Positions 1 through 8,009 of a stretch of DNA of 64,000 nt are shown in pieces. Position numbers and translations under genes: made by a program. The stretch covers positions 1-64,000 of the forward strand of contig CBFHAI010000005.1 of the NCBI GenBank assembly GCA_965653565.1, read 5' to 3'. The stretch is from JALCLA01 sp965653565 (GTDB taxonomy: Bacteria; Pseudomonadota; Gammaproteobacteria; Xanthomonadales; Xanthomonadaceae). The notes under the pieces were generated by a model. The model was given only the letters and a program-made list of their open reading frames with translations. It was not told the origin of the DNA and searched no databases. Numbering within the stretch: position 1 is the first letter of the stretch; every line of letters begins with the position of its first letter.

Positions 1-15
1 CATGGATGCGCGCGA

Positions 16-180
16 GTTCTTCGTCGGCACATGGATGTGCCGTCGAAGAACCCCGTAGCCGCCGCGCGAACCTGATTTGCATGGACGCAAATCAGGCGCG
101 GCACCGGGGTGTCCTTCTCTTTGGTTACTTTCTCTTGGACAAGCAAGAGAAAGTGACTCGGCCCCCGCTGAGGGGGACGA
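16..180. repeat. Structured dispersed repeat, chain of four hairpins
   Basis: Four inverted repeats follow one another. 16-32 pairs with 35-51 (17-bp arms, one mismatch). 71-80 pairs with 87-96 (10 bp, perfect). 124-137 pairs with 144-157 (14-bp arms, one mismatch). 162-166 pairs with 172-176 (CCCCC/GGGGG). No credible reading frame crosses them with normal codon use. From memory, related sequence (the segment near 105-160) is common between genes in Xanthomonadales, so I read this as a dispersed non-coding repeat. It lies beyond the 3' end of phaC. Whether it is mobile, an RNA processing element or simply a palindrome cluster cannot be told from here. Confidence 0.6.
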
Positions 181-230
181 AACTCGCGAAGGCGCAACAA
201 CAAAAACCGAGGGAAGCGGAACACTTCAAA

Positions 231-331
231 GTCACTGGATTCCCGCCTGCGCGGGAATGACGAGTTTGTTGTGCCTCGCGAAGAACAGAACGCTTCAGAG
301 TCGCTGGATTCCCGCCTTCGCGGGAATGACG
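231..331. repeat. Two copies of a palindromic extragenic repeat
   Basis: Two near-identical units each contain a short hairpin, at 239-258 and 308-327, with arms ATTCCCGC/GCGGGAAT and a 4-nt loop. Each is preceded by a shared leader (CTTCAAAGTC or CTTCAGAGTC, then GCTGG/ACTGG) and followed by GACGAG. The same unit recurs between 7690 and 7980. The units sit just downstream of the phaC stop, a typical place for REP-like elements. They could act as a weak transcription stop or stabilise the 3' end of the phaEC mRNA; that role is inferred. Confidence 0.75.
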
Positions 332-340
332 AGGCGAAGA

Positions 341-1411
341 TCAACGCGACCTAGCCCTCAACCACTCATGAATCGCCGAAGGCACCTCCCTCTGTGCCCG
401 GCTCGACACATAAATCCCGATATGTCCACCCTTGAAACTGAGCTCGGTATAGTCCTTGCTGCCGACCACGCGCTGCAGCGCGCGTGACGCATCCGGCGGT
501 ACCAGGTGATCCTGCTCAGCGAAGATGTTCAGAACCGGCATCGTCACATTGCGCAAATCGACTTCGCGGCCGCCGATGTCGATGCCGCCGTTGATGAAAC
601 CGTTGCCCTGGTAGAACTGTTTGATGAATTGGCGGAAGCACTCGCCGGCCTGGTCGGGTGAATCGAAGATCCACTTTTCCATGCGCAGGAAATCTTCGAG
701 CGCCGCCTTGTCGTCGAGGATGTCGGTGAGGCCGACGTATTTCTGCACGTTGAGCCGGAACGGCTTCAAGGTGAGATAGCAGTAGTTCATCAGATCGGCC
801 GGCACGTTGCCGAGCGCATCGACGAACAGGTCGGCGTCCAGGTCGCGCGTCCAGTTCGACAGCATATTGTCGGGCGTGTGGAAGTCGACCGGCGTCACCA
901 TCGTGATCAAGTTGCGCACCTTGTCGGGATGCAGCGACGCATAGCACAGCGAAAACGCGCCGCCCTGGCAGATGCCGAGCACGTCGATCTTCGGCACGCG
1001 GTGGCGTTTGCGCAGGAAATCGACGCAGCCGCCGATGAAGCGTTCGATGTAGTCCTCGAGATTCAGATAGCGATCCGATCCGTCGGGATAACCCCAATCG
1101 ATCAGATAGATATCTTCGCCGCGCGCCAGCAGATTCTTCACCAGCGACTTGTCGTGCTGCAGATCGACCATGTACGGCCGATTGACCAGTGCATACACGA
1201 TCAGCAGTGGCGTGCGCGACGTGGGTTGGGTGTCGCCGCGGAAGCGGTACAGCACGAGGCGGCCGTCACTGTAGACAGCTTCTTTTTCCGACACGCCGAA
1301 ATCGACGTCATCGACCTCGCGCAAGGTCTTGAGCCCGGCGCCGAGCTTCTGCTGCAGACGCGTGGCTTCTTCGGCGATGCGTTCGGGCGAGAGTTTCAGA
1401 GGTCCGTACAT
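341..1411 (-). CDS. phaC: Class III polyhydroxyalkanoate synthase, catalytic subunit PhaC
   Basis: Polymerises 3-hydroxyacyl-CoA, mainly 3-hydroxybutyryl-CoA, into cytoplasmic polyester granules together with PhaE. The protein is 356 residues, the usual size of class III PhaC and much shorter than class I/II enzymes. The alpha/beta-hydrolase fold shows the synthase lipase-like box GICQGG at 146-151, with Cys148 as nucleophile. The other triad members are Asp301 (in AEQDHLVP) and His330 (in GGHIGIYV). It starts 3 bp after the phaE stop, so the two are almost certainly co-transcribed and translationally coupled. No phaA or phaB is present in the window, so monomer supply must come from elsewhere. 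Family assignment is very secure. Confidence 0.96.
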   Translation of the reverse strand: MYGPLKLSPERIAEEATRLQQKLGAGLKTLREVDDVDFGVSEKEAVYSDGRLVLYRFRGDTQPTSRTPLLIVYALVNRPYMVDLQHDKSLVKNLLARGEDIYLIDWGYPDGSDRYLNLEDYIERFIGGCVDFLRKRHRVPKIDVLGICQGGAFSLCYASLHPDKVRNLITMVTPVDFHTPDNMLSNWTRDLDADLFVDALGNVPADLMNYCYLTLKPFRLNVQKYVGLTDILDDKAALEDFLRMEKWIFDSPDQAGECFRQFIKQFYQGNGFINGGIDIGGREVDLRNVTMPVLNIFAEQDHLVPPDASRALQRVVGSKDYTELSFKGGHIGIYVSSRAQREVPSAIHEWLRARSR

Positions 1412-1414
1412 GGA

Positions 1415-2563
1415 TCAGCGCGCCTTGTTGCGGGCTTTGGCGGAAGCGCGCGGCGCCGGAGCGGCGATGGCACGCGGAGCGATGACTTGCGGCAGCAGCG
1501 GTTTGCGCGAAACCGAGGTGGCGGCACGCGCGGGCTGCGCGCGCTTCTTTGCCGGCGCGGACTTCTTCACCGGCGCCGCTTTCGGTTTTACCGCGGGCCG
1601 CGCCGGCGCACGTGCGCGCGGCGCCGGCGCCGCTTCCGGTTCGTCGAATTCTTGCGAATAAGCCTCGCTCGCGCGCGCCGGATCGAGCGCTTCGAGTTGC
1701 CGCTTCAACGCGCGCACTTCGCGTTCGAGCTGCGCCAGCTTGCGGTGCGATCCGTTCAATTCGCTGCGCGTGGGCAGCCCGAACAACGCGGCCACCTGTT
1801 CGATCTCGGCCTGCACGCCGCTGCGCAGACGCATCTGCGAATTCACCAGTTCGCCGTACACGCTTCGGAATTCGGGACTGAGCGCGACTTCGGCCCAGGC
1901 CTCTTCGGCGGCGTCGATCCAGACATCGAACAAGGCGCGCGCCGATTCGATCTGCCGGCCCGGTTCGGAGCGTTCGGCGAGTTTGCGCTCGAAGCGTTCG
2001 AACGCGCCCTTCGCGGCGCGTGCGAGTTGTCCGTTGTAATCGGACGTGCGCTGCTGATAGTCAATCTGCGCCTTGACCAGTTTCTGCTGGCGCTCCTGGT
2101 GTTCGCGCGCCAGTCCGAAGGTCGGCATGCCGAGCCAGGAATTGGTTTCGCCGCGCAGGCCGGCGAGGAAGGGTTGCGCCTGCGCCAGCCAGGCGTCCAT
2201 GCCGTGCGCATCGGCGCCACTCATGCGCTTGAACATATCGGCGACCGCGTTGCCTTCGGCGCCGCCCATCGCCTTGCGCCATGCCTGTGCGATATCGGCC
2301 GGGGCCGCATCGCGGCCGGCGAAACCGGCGGCGAGATTCTGCATCGATCCGAACCAGTTGCCGGCCTGCGAATTCATCCGTTCGACCGCGGCATCGATGC
2401 CGTCGCGGCCTTGTCCCGCCAGCTGCGACCACCACGCCAGGCCTTCCTTCCAGCCCGGCAGCGCCGAGGTGCCTGCGTCGGGCTTGTGCGCCATTTCGGC
2501 CCAGGCACTCCAATACTGGCGCGCGAGCGCTTCGAAATCGCCGGCCGGATTCGATGGATTCAT
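1415..2563 (-). CDS. phaE: Class III PHA synthase subunit PhaE with a basic Ala/Lys/Pro tail
   Basis: PhaE is the non-catalytic partner that activates PhaC and forms the class III synthase complex. I chose the ATG giving MNPSNPAGDFEALARQYW. A longer in-frame start 27 codons upstream would add a poorly PhaE-like leader. The protein is 382 residues. A helical, Trp- and Gln-rich body is followed by a short coiled-coil-like segment (about 270-300). The last 72 or so residues are composed mostly of Ala, Pro, Lys and Arg, with about 19 basic and no acidic residues. Such a tail resembles the histone-H1-like tails of PhaF-type phasins and is an unusual addition. The assignment as PhaE rests on position next to phaC and overall character. 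Confidence 0.85.
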   Translation of the reverse strand: MNPSNPAGDFEALARQYWSAWAEMAHKPDAGTSALPGWKEGLAWWSQLAGQGRDGIDAAVERMNSQAGNWFGSMQNLAAGFAGRDAAPADIAQAWRKAMGGAEGNAVADMFKRMSGADAHGMDAWLAQAQPFLAGLRGETNSWLGMPTFGLAREHQERQQKLVKAQIDYQQRTSDYNGQLARAAKGAFERFERKLAERSEPGRQIESARALFDVWIDAAEEAWAEVALSPEFRSVYGELVNSQMRLRSGVQAEIEQVAALFGLPTRSELNGSHRKLAQLEREVRALKRQLEALDPARASEAYSQEFDEPEAAPAPRARAPARPAVKPKAAPVKKSAPAKKRAQPARAATSVSRKPLLPQVIAPRAIAAPAPRASAKARNKAR

Positions 2564-2669
2564 GCGCGTCACAACTCCCGAAAAGGCGGCATCATCATAG
2601 CATCGCGAAAATGGCGGCCCGATGGCGCCGCCGACCGCACTCACTCAATCCACGCAGGCCTTTCCACTC

Positions 2670-4067
2670 ATGCCGCAGTTCCCGCCCGAGCCTGGCCCGA
2701 CGCCGGACGACGCCCTCGCCAAATACGAGCGGCTGCCGCGCCGCACCACGCCGACCTGGGAGGTGGAACTGCTGATCGCCGGCGCCACGGTGTTCGCGCT
2801 GCTGCAATTGCCCGGCCTGCTCGATACCTGGTTCTACACCTATTTTCCGCGCTTCGGCCGGCCGATGGCCGAGTTGATCATCGTGCCTTACGTGTATGCC
2901 AAGAGCGCGGCCTATGCGCTGATCGCAACCTTCGTGCTGCATCTATCGGCACGCGGTTACTGGGTGGCGCTGATCGGATTGCGTTCGGTCTATCCGGACG
3001 GTGTGCGCTGGGACAATCTGCGCTGGGGACCGTTGTACCGGCGCGAAATCCAGGCGCGCACGCCGTCGGCGGAAGACTTGATCGAGCGCGCCGACAATCG
3101 CGCCAGCGTGATCTTCGGCTACGGCATCGGCTTTGCGCTGGTGGTGATCGCACCGCTGCTGTTCGTCGCGATCGTGACGCTGGCGACCATCGTGTTCCAG
3201 CTGCTGACGCTGGCGTATTTTCCGTGGCAGAAGGTGTGGTACCTGCTGTTCGCCGGTATTTTCCTGCCTTTCATGCTGGCGGTGTCGATCGATCGCTGGT
3301 TCGGCAAGAAGCTGGCGCCCGATGGGCTGCCCGCGCGCTCTTATCGTGCCGTGCTGCGCACGTATCTGCGCGCCGGCATGAGTTCGTTCTCGAGCTATCC
3401 GACGCTGATGTTCATGAGCCGCGCCGGCCAGAAGCGCGGAGGTGCGGTGCTGGCGCTCGGTGTGGCGCTGCTGGCCGCCATCTCGTTCTTCCAGCTGATG
3501 GTGCACGAAGGCGATCTGTCGGTCGGCAACTACGCCGGCCTGGAAACCGGCGAGCCGGGCTCGCTGCGCGCGCTGCGTTCGGCCAACTACGCCGACCAGC
3601 GCGCCGCGGATGCGGCGGCGCCCGAGCCGTTCATCCCCAGCGAGATCGCGCGCGGCGATTATCTTCGGCTGTTCGTGCCGTATCGTCCGGCGCGCGACAG
3701 CGCGGCGCTGGAGAAACAATGCAAGTTGCCGCAAAACACCGCGCCGGATAGCACCGCATCGCCATCTGCCGATAACGAACTCGAACGCGAACTGGCCGAG
3801 CGCGCGGCGGGCGATGCCGCGCGCAGCGCACGCCTCGATTGTCTGGCGCGGATTTACGCTGTGACGCTCGATTCGCAGCCGTTGCCCGATCTGCAATTCG
3901 ACCTTGCCGACGACCCCGCCAGCGGCCTGCGCGGCGTGCTGGCGATGATCCGCATCGCCGATCTGGCACCGGGCCGCCATCTGCTCGAAATCCAGCGGCC
4001 GCCTTCACCGGTGGCGACCGAAGACAGCCCGCCGCCGCGCCCGCACCGCATCGTTTTCTGGCGCTGA
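2670..4067 (+). CDS. Unrecognised multi-pass membrane protein in the PHA locus
   Basis: I do not recognise this family. From the chosen start (MPQFPPEPGPTP) the protein has about 465 residues. Hydrophobic stretches lie near residues 34-55, 66-92, 152-180, 187-206 and 266-286, suggesting about five membrane segments. A polar C-terminal domain of about 180 residues follows. An ATG 16 codons upstream is also in frame, but its codons lack the GC3 bias of the rest, so I prefer the later start. It diverges from phaE and runs convergently toward the 3HB-oligomer hydrolase with only a 12-bp gap. Position suggests, but does not show, a link to PHA metabolism. Confidence 0.75.
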   Translation: MPQFPPEPGPTPDDALAKYERLPRRTTPTWEVELLIAGATVFALLQLPGLLDTWFYTYFPRFGRPMAELIIVPYVYAKSAAYALIATFVLHLSARGYWVALIGLRSVYPDGVRWDNLRWGPLYRREIQARTPSAEDLIERADNRASVIFGYGIGFALVVIAPLLFVAIVTLATIVFQLLTLAYFPWQKVWYLLFAGIFLPFMLAVSIDRWFGKKLAPDGLPARSYRAVLRTYLRAGMSSFSSYPTLMFMSRAGQKRGGAVLALGVALLAAISFFQLMVHEGDLSVGNYAGLETGEPGSLRALRSANYADQRAADAAAPEPFIPSEIARGDYLRLFVPYRPARDSAALEKQCKLPQNTAPDSTASPSADNELERELAERAAGDAARSARLDCLARIYAVTLDSQPLPDLQFDLADDPASGLRGVLAMIRIADLAPGRHLLEIQRPPSPVATEDSPPPRPHRIVFWR

Positions 4068-4079
4068 AACGCGCGTTTT

Positions 4080-5951
4080 CTACGGGATCGCGAGGTGCTT
4101 GGCGGCCAGCGGTTCGATGCCGCCGGCCGCCGCGGCGCGACGCGTCGCGACTACTTCGGTGCCCGCCGGCAGCGGCGCGCCTTCGCTCACGTGCGCCAGC
4201 ATCGCGTCGAGCGCGCGATAGGCGTACGGCAGCAGCGGCACATAGCGCACGGCGAGCGGCGGCAGGCCGAGGAAGGCGTCGAAATGCTGTGCGTTGGCGA
4301 TGCGCCAGTAGCGCACGTCGGCGCCGGCATCGCTGGCGGCTTTGGCGTAGGCGCCGCCGCTGAAGGCTTCCGGCACGAGGCCATCGTCGGCACCGTGGAT
4401 GACGATCACCGGCAAGCCGTCGCGCGGCATCCGCGCACGCGTGGCGGCGACACCTTCGCGCAATTTCGCGGCGAGCGGCGTCTGCGCCTGCCACAGATCG
4501 CGCAGGCAGCGCAGTCCCGGCAGCGTGGGGTCGTCGCCCTGCATCATCGTGTCGACGATGCCAACGCCCGCGCCCGGCGGAATGCCCGCCGCATCGGACC
4601 ACCACGCCGCGCGTTCTTCCGGCGTCACCGCGCGCGGCTTGCCCTGCGCATCGAGCGCGGCATACGAAAAGCCGCATGGCATCGACGCCGCCGGGCTGCG
4701 TGTGTAGGCCGACGCATAACCGACCGCAACCGCGCGCCACAGATCGAAGGTGACGCTGATCGCGCCGGCTTCGATGGCCTCGTCGGTCCAGCCGTTCGCA
4801 TGCAGGCGCGCGCGCGCAGCGGCGGCCTGCGCTTCGGGCGTGTCGCCTTCGAGCATTCCTGCCGCGCGCAGGCTGGCGCAACGCTGCAGTGCGGCGGGTG
4901 CTTTGGCGCCGCCCGGGCGCGCGAAGGCGACATTGTCGAAGGTCGCATCGAGCAGCGCGCACGGCATGTAGATCGCCGCTTCGGTGACGTAGTCGTACAA
5001 CGCGCGTCCACCCTCCGGTGGCAGCACGTTCGGTGCGGCGACGACGGCGCCGTCGAGCCAATCTCCATCGAGTTCGGCGGCACGCAACACGGCGCCACCG
5101 CCGTTCGACAGGCCGGCGGCGATCACCGTGGTATTCGCGAAGGTGTAAGGCCCGTCGCCGGGGCGCGCCTGCGACAGCGCATGCAGCCCGAATTCGGCGG
5201 CCTGCTTCACGTGACGGCCCCAATCGGCTTCGGGATTGTCCTGCGAATGCGCGTGTTTGTAGGCGATGCGTGGAGAAGAATCGGGTTGATCGTGCAGGTC
5301 GAACGCTGAAGCCGCGGCGCTCGAAGCGATGGTACCGTCGAGCGCTTGCGCGGCATCCGCCTGCTGCAGATCGACGTAATCGGTGCCCGCGCCCTTGTCG
5401 GTGTAGACCACCGCGCAACCGCGCGGCAAACCCCAGGCGCCGGCCAGTGCGATCGCGCCGTAGATGCCGCGCGATCCCGACGAGGCCGTCACCAGCAGGC
5501 AACGTTTGGCCGCGTCGTAAGCATCGGGCAACTGCAACATCACGCGATGCGGCTGGCGGGCGCCGGGCACGGTCATGAAGGCGTGGAATTCGGTGCCGGG
5601 CACGGCGGCCAGCGATCCATAAAGTTCGCCGTAACCGCCGCCCGGCGCGAGATCGGCGATGCCTCGCCAGTTGCTCCAGATCGCGCGCCGGCGCAATTCG
5701 TCGCGTGTCGGATGCGCCGGATCGGCGAACGCGGGCGGCGTGGTGCTGCGCAGGCCATCGAGGCCGAGGCCGGCGGTCAGCAGATCGTCCTGCACCCGGA
5801 AACTCTCGATGCGAACGTTCTGCAACGCGGACTCCATGGCCTTGGGGGACGCAACTTCAGAGGACGCGCCGCGCGGCGGCGAAGCAGCGCACGCGGCGAG
5901 CAGCGCGGCGGCACACGGAACGAACAGGCGGACAAGCTTGGGCGTGGTCAT
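4080..5951 (-). CDS. D-(-)-3-hydroxybutyrate oligomer hydrolase, predicted lipoprotein
   Basis: Hydrolyses oligomers of 3-hydroxybutyrate to monomers, the second step of PHB breakdown. The 623-residue length and the overall sequence fit the 3HB-oligomer hydrolase family (3HBOH). The likely nucleophile is Ser282 in GLSNGGG, and HGADDG near the C-terminus probably supplies the acid. The N-terminus is a lipoprotein signal: a hydrophobic core, then lipobox L18-A-A-C21. The enzyme is therefore probably anchored outside the cytoplasm, which suggests use of external oligomers as well as the cell's own store. It diverges from the 3-hydroxybutyrate dehydrogenase gene across a 109-bp region carrying a palindrome. 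The product feeds that dehydrogenase. Confidence 0.9.
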   Translation of the reverse strand: MTTPKLVRLFVPCAAALLAACAASPPRGASSEVASPKAMESALQNVRIESFRVQDDLLTAGLGLDGLRSTTPPAFADPAHPTRDELRRRAIWSNWRGIADLAPGGGYGELYGSLAAVPGTEFHAFMTVPGARQPHRVMLQLPDAYDAAKRCLLVTASSGSRGIYGAIALAGAWGLPRGCAVVYTDKGAGTDYVDLQQADAAQALDGTIASSAAASAFDLHDQPDSSPRIAYKHAHSQDNPEADWGRHVKQAAEFGLHALSQARPGDGPYTFANTTVIAAGLSNGGGAVLRAAELDGDWLDGAVVAAPNVLPPEGGRALYDYVTEAAIYMPCALLDATFDNVAFARPGGAKAPAALQRCASLRAAGMLEGDTPEAQAAAARARLHANGWTDEAIEAGAISVTFDLWRAVAVGYASAYTRSPAASMPCGFSYAALDAQGKPRAVTPEERAAWWSDAAGIPPGAGVGIVDTMMQGDDPTLPGLRCLRDLWQAQTPLAAKLREGVAATRARMPRDGLPVIVIHGADDGLVPEAFSGGAYAKAASDAGADVRYWRIANAQHFDAFLGLPPLAVRYVPLLPYAYRALDAMLAHVSEGAPLPAGTEVVATRRAAAAGGIEPLAAKHLAIP

Positions 5952-5985
5952 CCGCGCACGCTAGCAGCCCGCCCGCCAGACCGCA

Positions 5986-6001
5986 TCGTACCTTGGTACG
6001 A
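5986..6001. promoter_or_regulatory. Palindromic operator candidate between divergent PHB-degradation genes
   Basis: A 16-bp inverted repeat, TCGTACC-TT-GGTACGA, has perfect 7-bp arms and lies in the middle of the 109-bp divergent intergenic region. It is 35 bp from the hydrolase start and 60 bp from the dehydrogenase start. Symmetry and position fit the binding site of a dimeric regulator acting on both genes. No regulator is identified; the NarL-type regulator downstream is a possible but unsupported candidate. Confidence 0.45.
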
Positions 6002-6060
6002 CGCCGGCGGCGCCGCACGCTGCTACGCTTGCGCGTCCCCTTTTCGTCCCGCGCGCTCCC

Positions 6061-6870
6061 ATGTCCGACGCCTTCCTCGCAGGCCGCACCGCCCTCGTCA
6101 CCGGCGCCACCTCCGGCATCGGCCTCGCCATCGCGCAGGTGTTCGGCGGCGCCGGCATGCGCGTGGCGGTCAATGGGTTGGGCACGGCCGAACAGATCGC
6201 CGCCGCGCTGCAAAGCGTGCGCGATGCCGGCGCGCCCGATGCGCGCCACTTCGGCGTCGACCTGCGCGACGCCGCCGCCATCGAAACCATGATGGCCGAC
6301 GTCGCCGCCTGGAGCCGGCTCGACGTGCTGGTGAACTGCGCCGGCATCCAGCACACCGCCGCGCTCGCCGACATGCCGGTGGAACGCTGGGACGCGCTGA
6401 TCGCGGTGAACCTGAGCGCGGCCTTCCACACCATGCGATTGGCGCTGCCATCGATGGCGCAGCGCGGCTACGGCCGCGTGATCAACATCGCGTCGGTGCA
6501 CGGACTGGTGGCCTCGGTGCACAAAGCGCCGTACGTGGCGAGCAAATTCGGCCTGGTCGGCATGAGCAAGGTCGCCGCGCTCGAATATGCCGCCGCCGGC
6601 AATCGTGCCAGCGGCGGCGTCACCGTCAACTGCATCTGCCCGGGCTGGGTCGAAACGCCGCTGATCGAACCGCAGATCGCCATGCGCGCCGCGAAACAGG
6701 GCGGCGACCGCGACGCCGGCGTGCGCGATCTGCTCAGCGAAAAACAACCGAGCGGCCGCATGACGGCGCCGGAAGAAATCGGCCAGCTGGCGCTGTGGCT
6801 CTGCCACCCGGCGGCGCACAACCTGACCGGCGCCTCGATTCCGGTCGACGGAGGCTGGACCTCGCAATAG
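6061..6870 (+). CDS. bdhA: D-3-hydroxybutyrate dehydrogenase (SDR family)
   Basis: Interconverts D-3-hydroxybutyrate and acetoacetate with NAD(H), linking PHB breakdown to central metabolism. The 269-residue protein has the classical short-chain dehydrogenase features: cofactor motif TGATSGIG (14-21), NCAG (92-95), and catalytic Ser145, Tyr158 and Lys162 in the YVASK context. The segments IQHTA, NLSAAFHT and IASVHGLVASVHKAPYVASK are characteristic of 3-hydroxybutyrate dehydrogenases rather than of SDRs in general. An insertion before the C-terminal VDGGWT end is also typical. It shares a promoter region with the 3HB-oligomer hydrolase. Confidence 0.92.
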   Translation: MSDAFLAGRTALVTGATSGIGLAIAQVFGGAGMRVAVNGLGTAEQIAAALQSVRDAGAPDARHFGVDLRDAAAIETMMADVAAWSRLDVLVNCAGIQHTAALADMPVERWDALIAVNLSAAFHTMRLALPSMAQRGYGRVINIASVHGLVASVHKAPYVASKFGLVGMSKVAALEYAAAGNRASGGVTVNCICPGWVETPLIEPQIAMRAAKQGGDRDAGVRDLLSEKQPSGRMTAPEEIGQLALWLCHPAAHNLTGASIPVDGGWTSQ

Positions 6871-6937
6871 CCGCGCCGCGGTTCGAGCGAGACGCACGTC
6901 GCGCGGCCGCACCGCGCCAACCCGCTAGAATCGCCCG

Positions 6938-7603
6938 ATGACCCGCCTGCTGATCGCCGACGATCACCCGCTGTTTCGCCTCGCCCTCACCCAGGCCCTG
7001 CGCGATGTGGTGCCCGACGCGGAAATCATCGAGGCCGGCTCGCTGCGCGAAGCCCGCGAAGCGCTGGCGCAACACCCCGATCTCGACCTCGTCCTGCTCG
7101 ACCTGCACCTGCCCGACAGCCACGGCCTGATGGGTCTGGCCGCGCTGCGCGCCGAACATCCCGGCGTCGCCGTCGCGATGATTTCCGCCCACGACGAACC
7201 GCAAACCATCCGCCGCGCGCTGGCCTATGGCGCCTCAGCGTTCATCCCCAAACGCAGCGACCTGGCGCGGCTGCGCGAAGCGTTGCGCGCGGTACTCGCC
7301 TGCGAGGATTACATCCCGCCGGAACTGCGCGAGGCCGTCCGCACCAGCCCGCCGTCCGCGCACGACGCCGCCACCGCGGCGCGCCTGGCCAGTCTGACGC
7401 CGCAACAATTCAAGGTGCTCGTGCGCGTCGCCGAGGGACAGCTCAACAAACAGATCGCCGATGCGCTCGGCATTTCGGAACGCACCGTCAAGGCGCATCT
7501 GAGTTCGTTGTTCGAGAAACTCGGAGTGCGGAACCGGACGCAGGCGGGGGTTCTGCTGCGGTCGCTGGAATTGATGGATCCGGCGAGGGTGGTTGAGGGA
7601 TAG
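6938..7603 (+). CDS. NarL/FixJ-type response regulator without an adjacent kinase
   Basis: Two-component transcription regulator of 221 residues. The receiver domain has acidic pocket Asp8/Asp9, phosphoacceptor Asp55 in LLDLHLP, and Lys105. The C-terminal LuxR-type helix-turn-helix (about 148-210) contains LTPQQFKVLVRVAEGQLNKQ and ERTVKAHLSSLFEKLGV. It follows bdhA by 67 bp on the same strand and may be read from the same promoter. No histidine kinase gene is near, so the signal is unknown. Family assignment is secure; a role in PHA control is only suggested by position. Confidence 0.93.
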   Translation: MTRLLIADDHPLFRLALTQALRDVVPDAEIIEAGSLREAREALAQHPDLDLVLLDLHLPDSHGLMGLAALRAEHPGVAVAMISAHDEPQTIRRALAYGASAFIPKRSDLARLREALRAVLACEDYIPPELREAVRTSPPSAHDAATAARLASLTPQQFKVLVRVAEGQLNKQIADALGISERTVKAHLSSLFEKLGVRNRTQAGVLLRSLELMDPARVVEG

Positions 7604-8009
7604 TTCTCTTTTGTTGCGCACCTATCTTTCTCGCTCCCGCCCTTCGATAAGTTCAGGGCAGCTGGCCTGCGGCCAAACTCGAAAATCCAGTGACTTTCAC
7701 CTTCGTCATTCCCGCGAAGACGGAAATCCACCAACTTCGACGCGTCCGGTTTTCGCGGGCGGGAATGACGGAATTGTTGCGTCTCGCGAAATGCGGCGCG
7801 CTTCAAAGTCGCTGGGTTTGCGCGCTGGCGGGAATGACGGGGTTGGAGTGGAGTCACGGAAACCAAGCTCTTCAAAGCCGCTGGATTCCGCTTGCGCAGG
7901 AATGACGGGAGATTGTTGTGTCTCGCGAAAGGCGGAACGCTCCAGTCACTTGATCCTCGCCTTCGCGAGAATCACGAGTAGAAGCGGAACTGTACCGCAC
8001 CCATCGAAC
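7604..8009. repeat. Gene-free stretch of degenerate palindromic repeats
   Basis: About 400 bp between two convergent genes hold at least four diverged copies of the unit also seen at 231-331. Recognisable cores include GGCGGGAATGACGG and AGGAATGACGG, preceded by leaders of the type CTTCAAAGTCGCTGG and CTCGCGAAA. Near 7650 there is also CCCTTCGATAAGTTCAGGG, resembling a widespread short dispersed repeat. No reading frame here shows the codon bias of the neighbours. Position at the 3' ends of two genes suggests a terminator or mRNA-stability role. Confidence 0.7.

Noticed and set aside
306..333. HHDP and Cys residues of PilV as a nuclease active site (protein positions)
   Set aside because: No HNH or other nuclease context is visible; a structural metal or disulfide role is more likely.
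77..487. Short open frame across the repeat region at the left edge
   Set aside because: Runs through several hairpins and into the 3' end of phaC on the opposite strand; composition is that of repeat DNA.
878..3751. A 957-codon plus-strand open frame over phaC and phaE
   Set aside because: Antisense to secure PHA genes, with the Arg/Ala-rich composition typical of such frames.
7690..7980. Possible CRISPR array
   Set aside because: The repeats are irregular in length and spacing, diverged and palindromic, and there are no cas genes.
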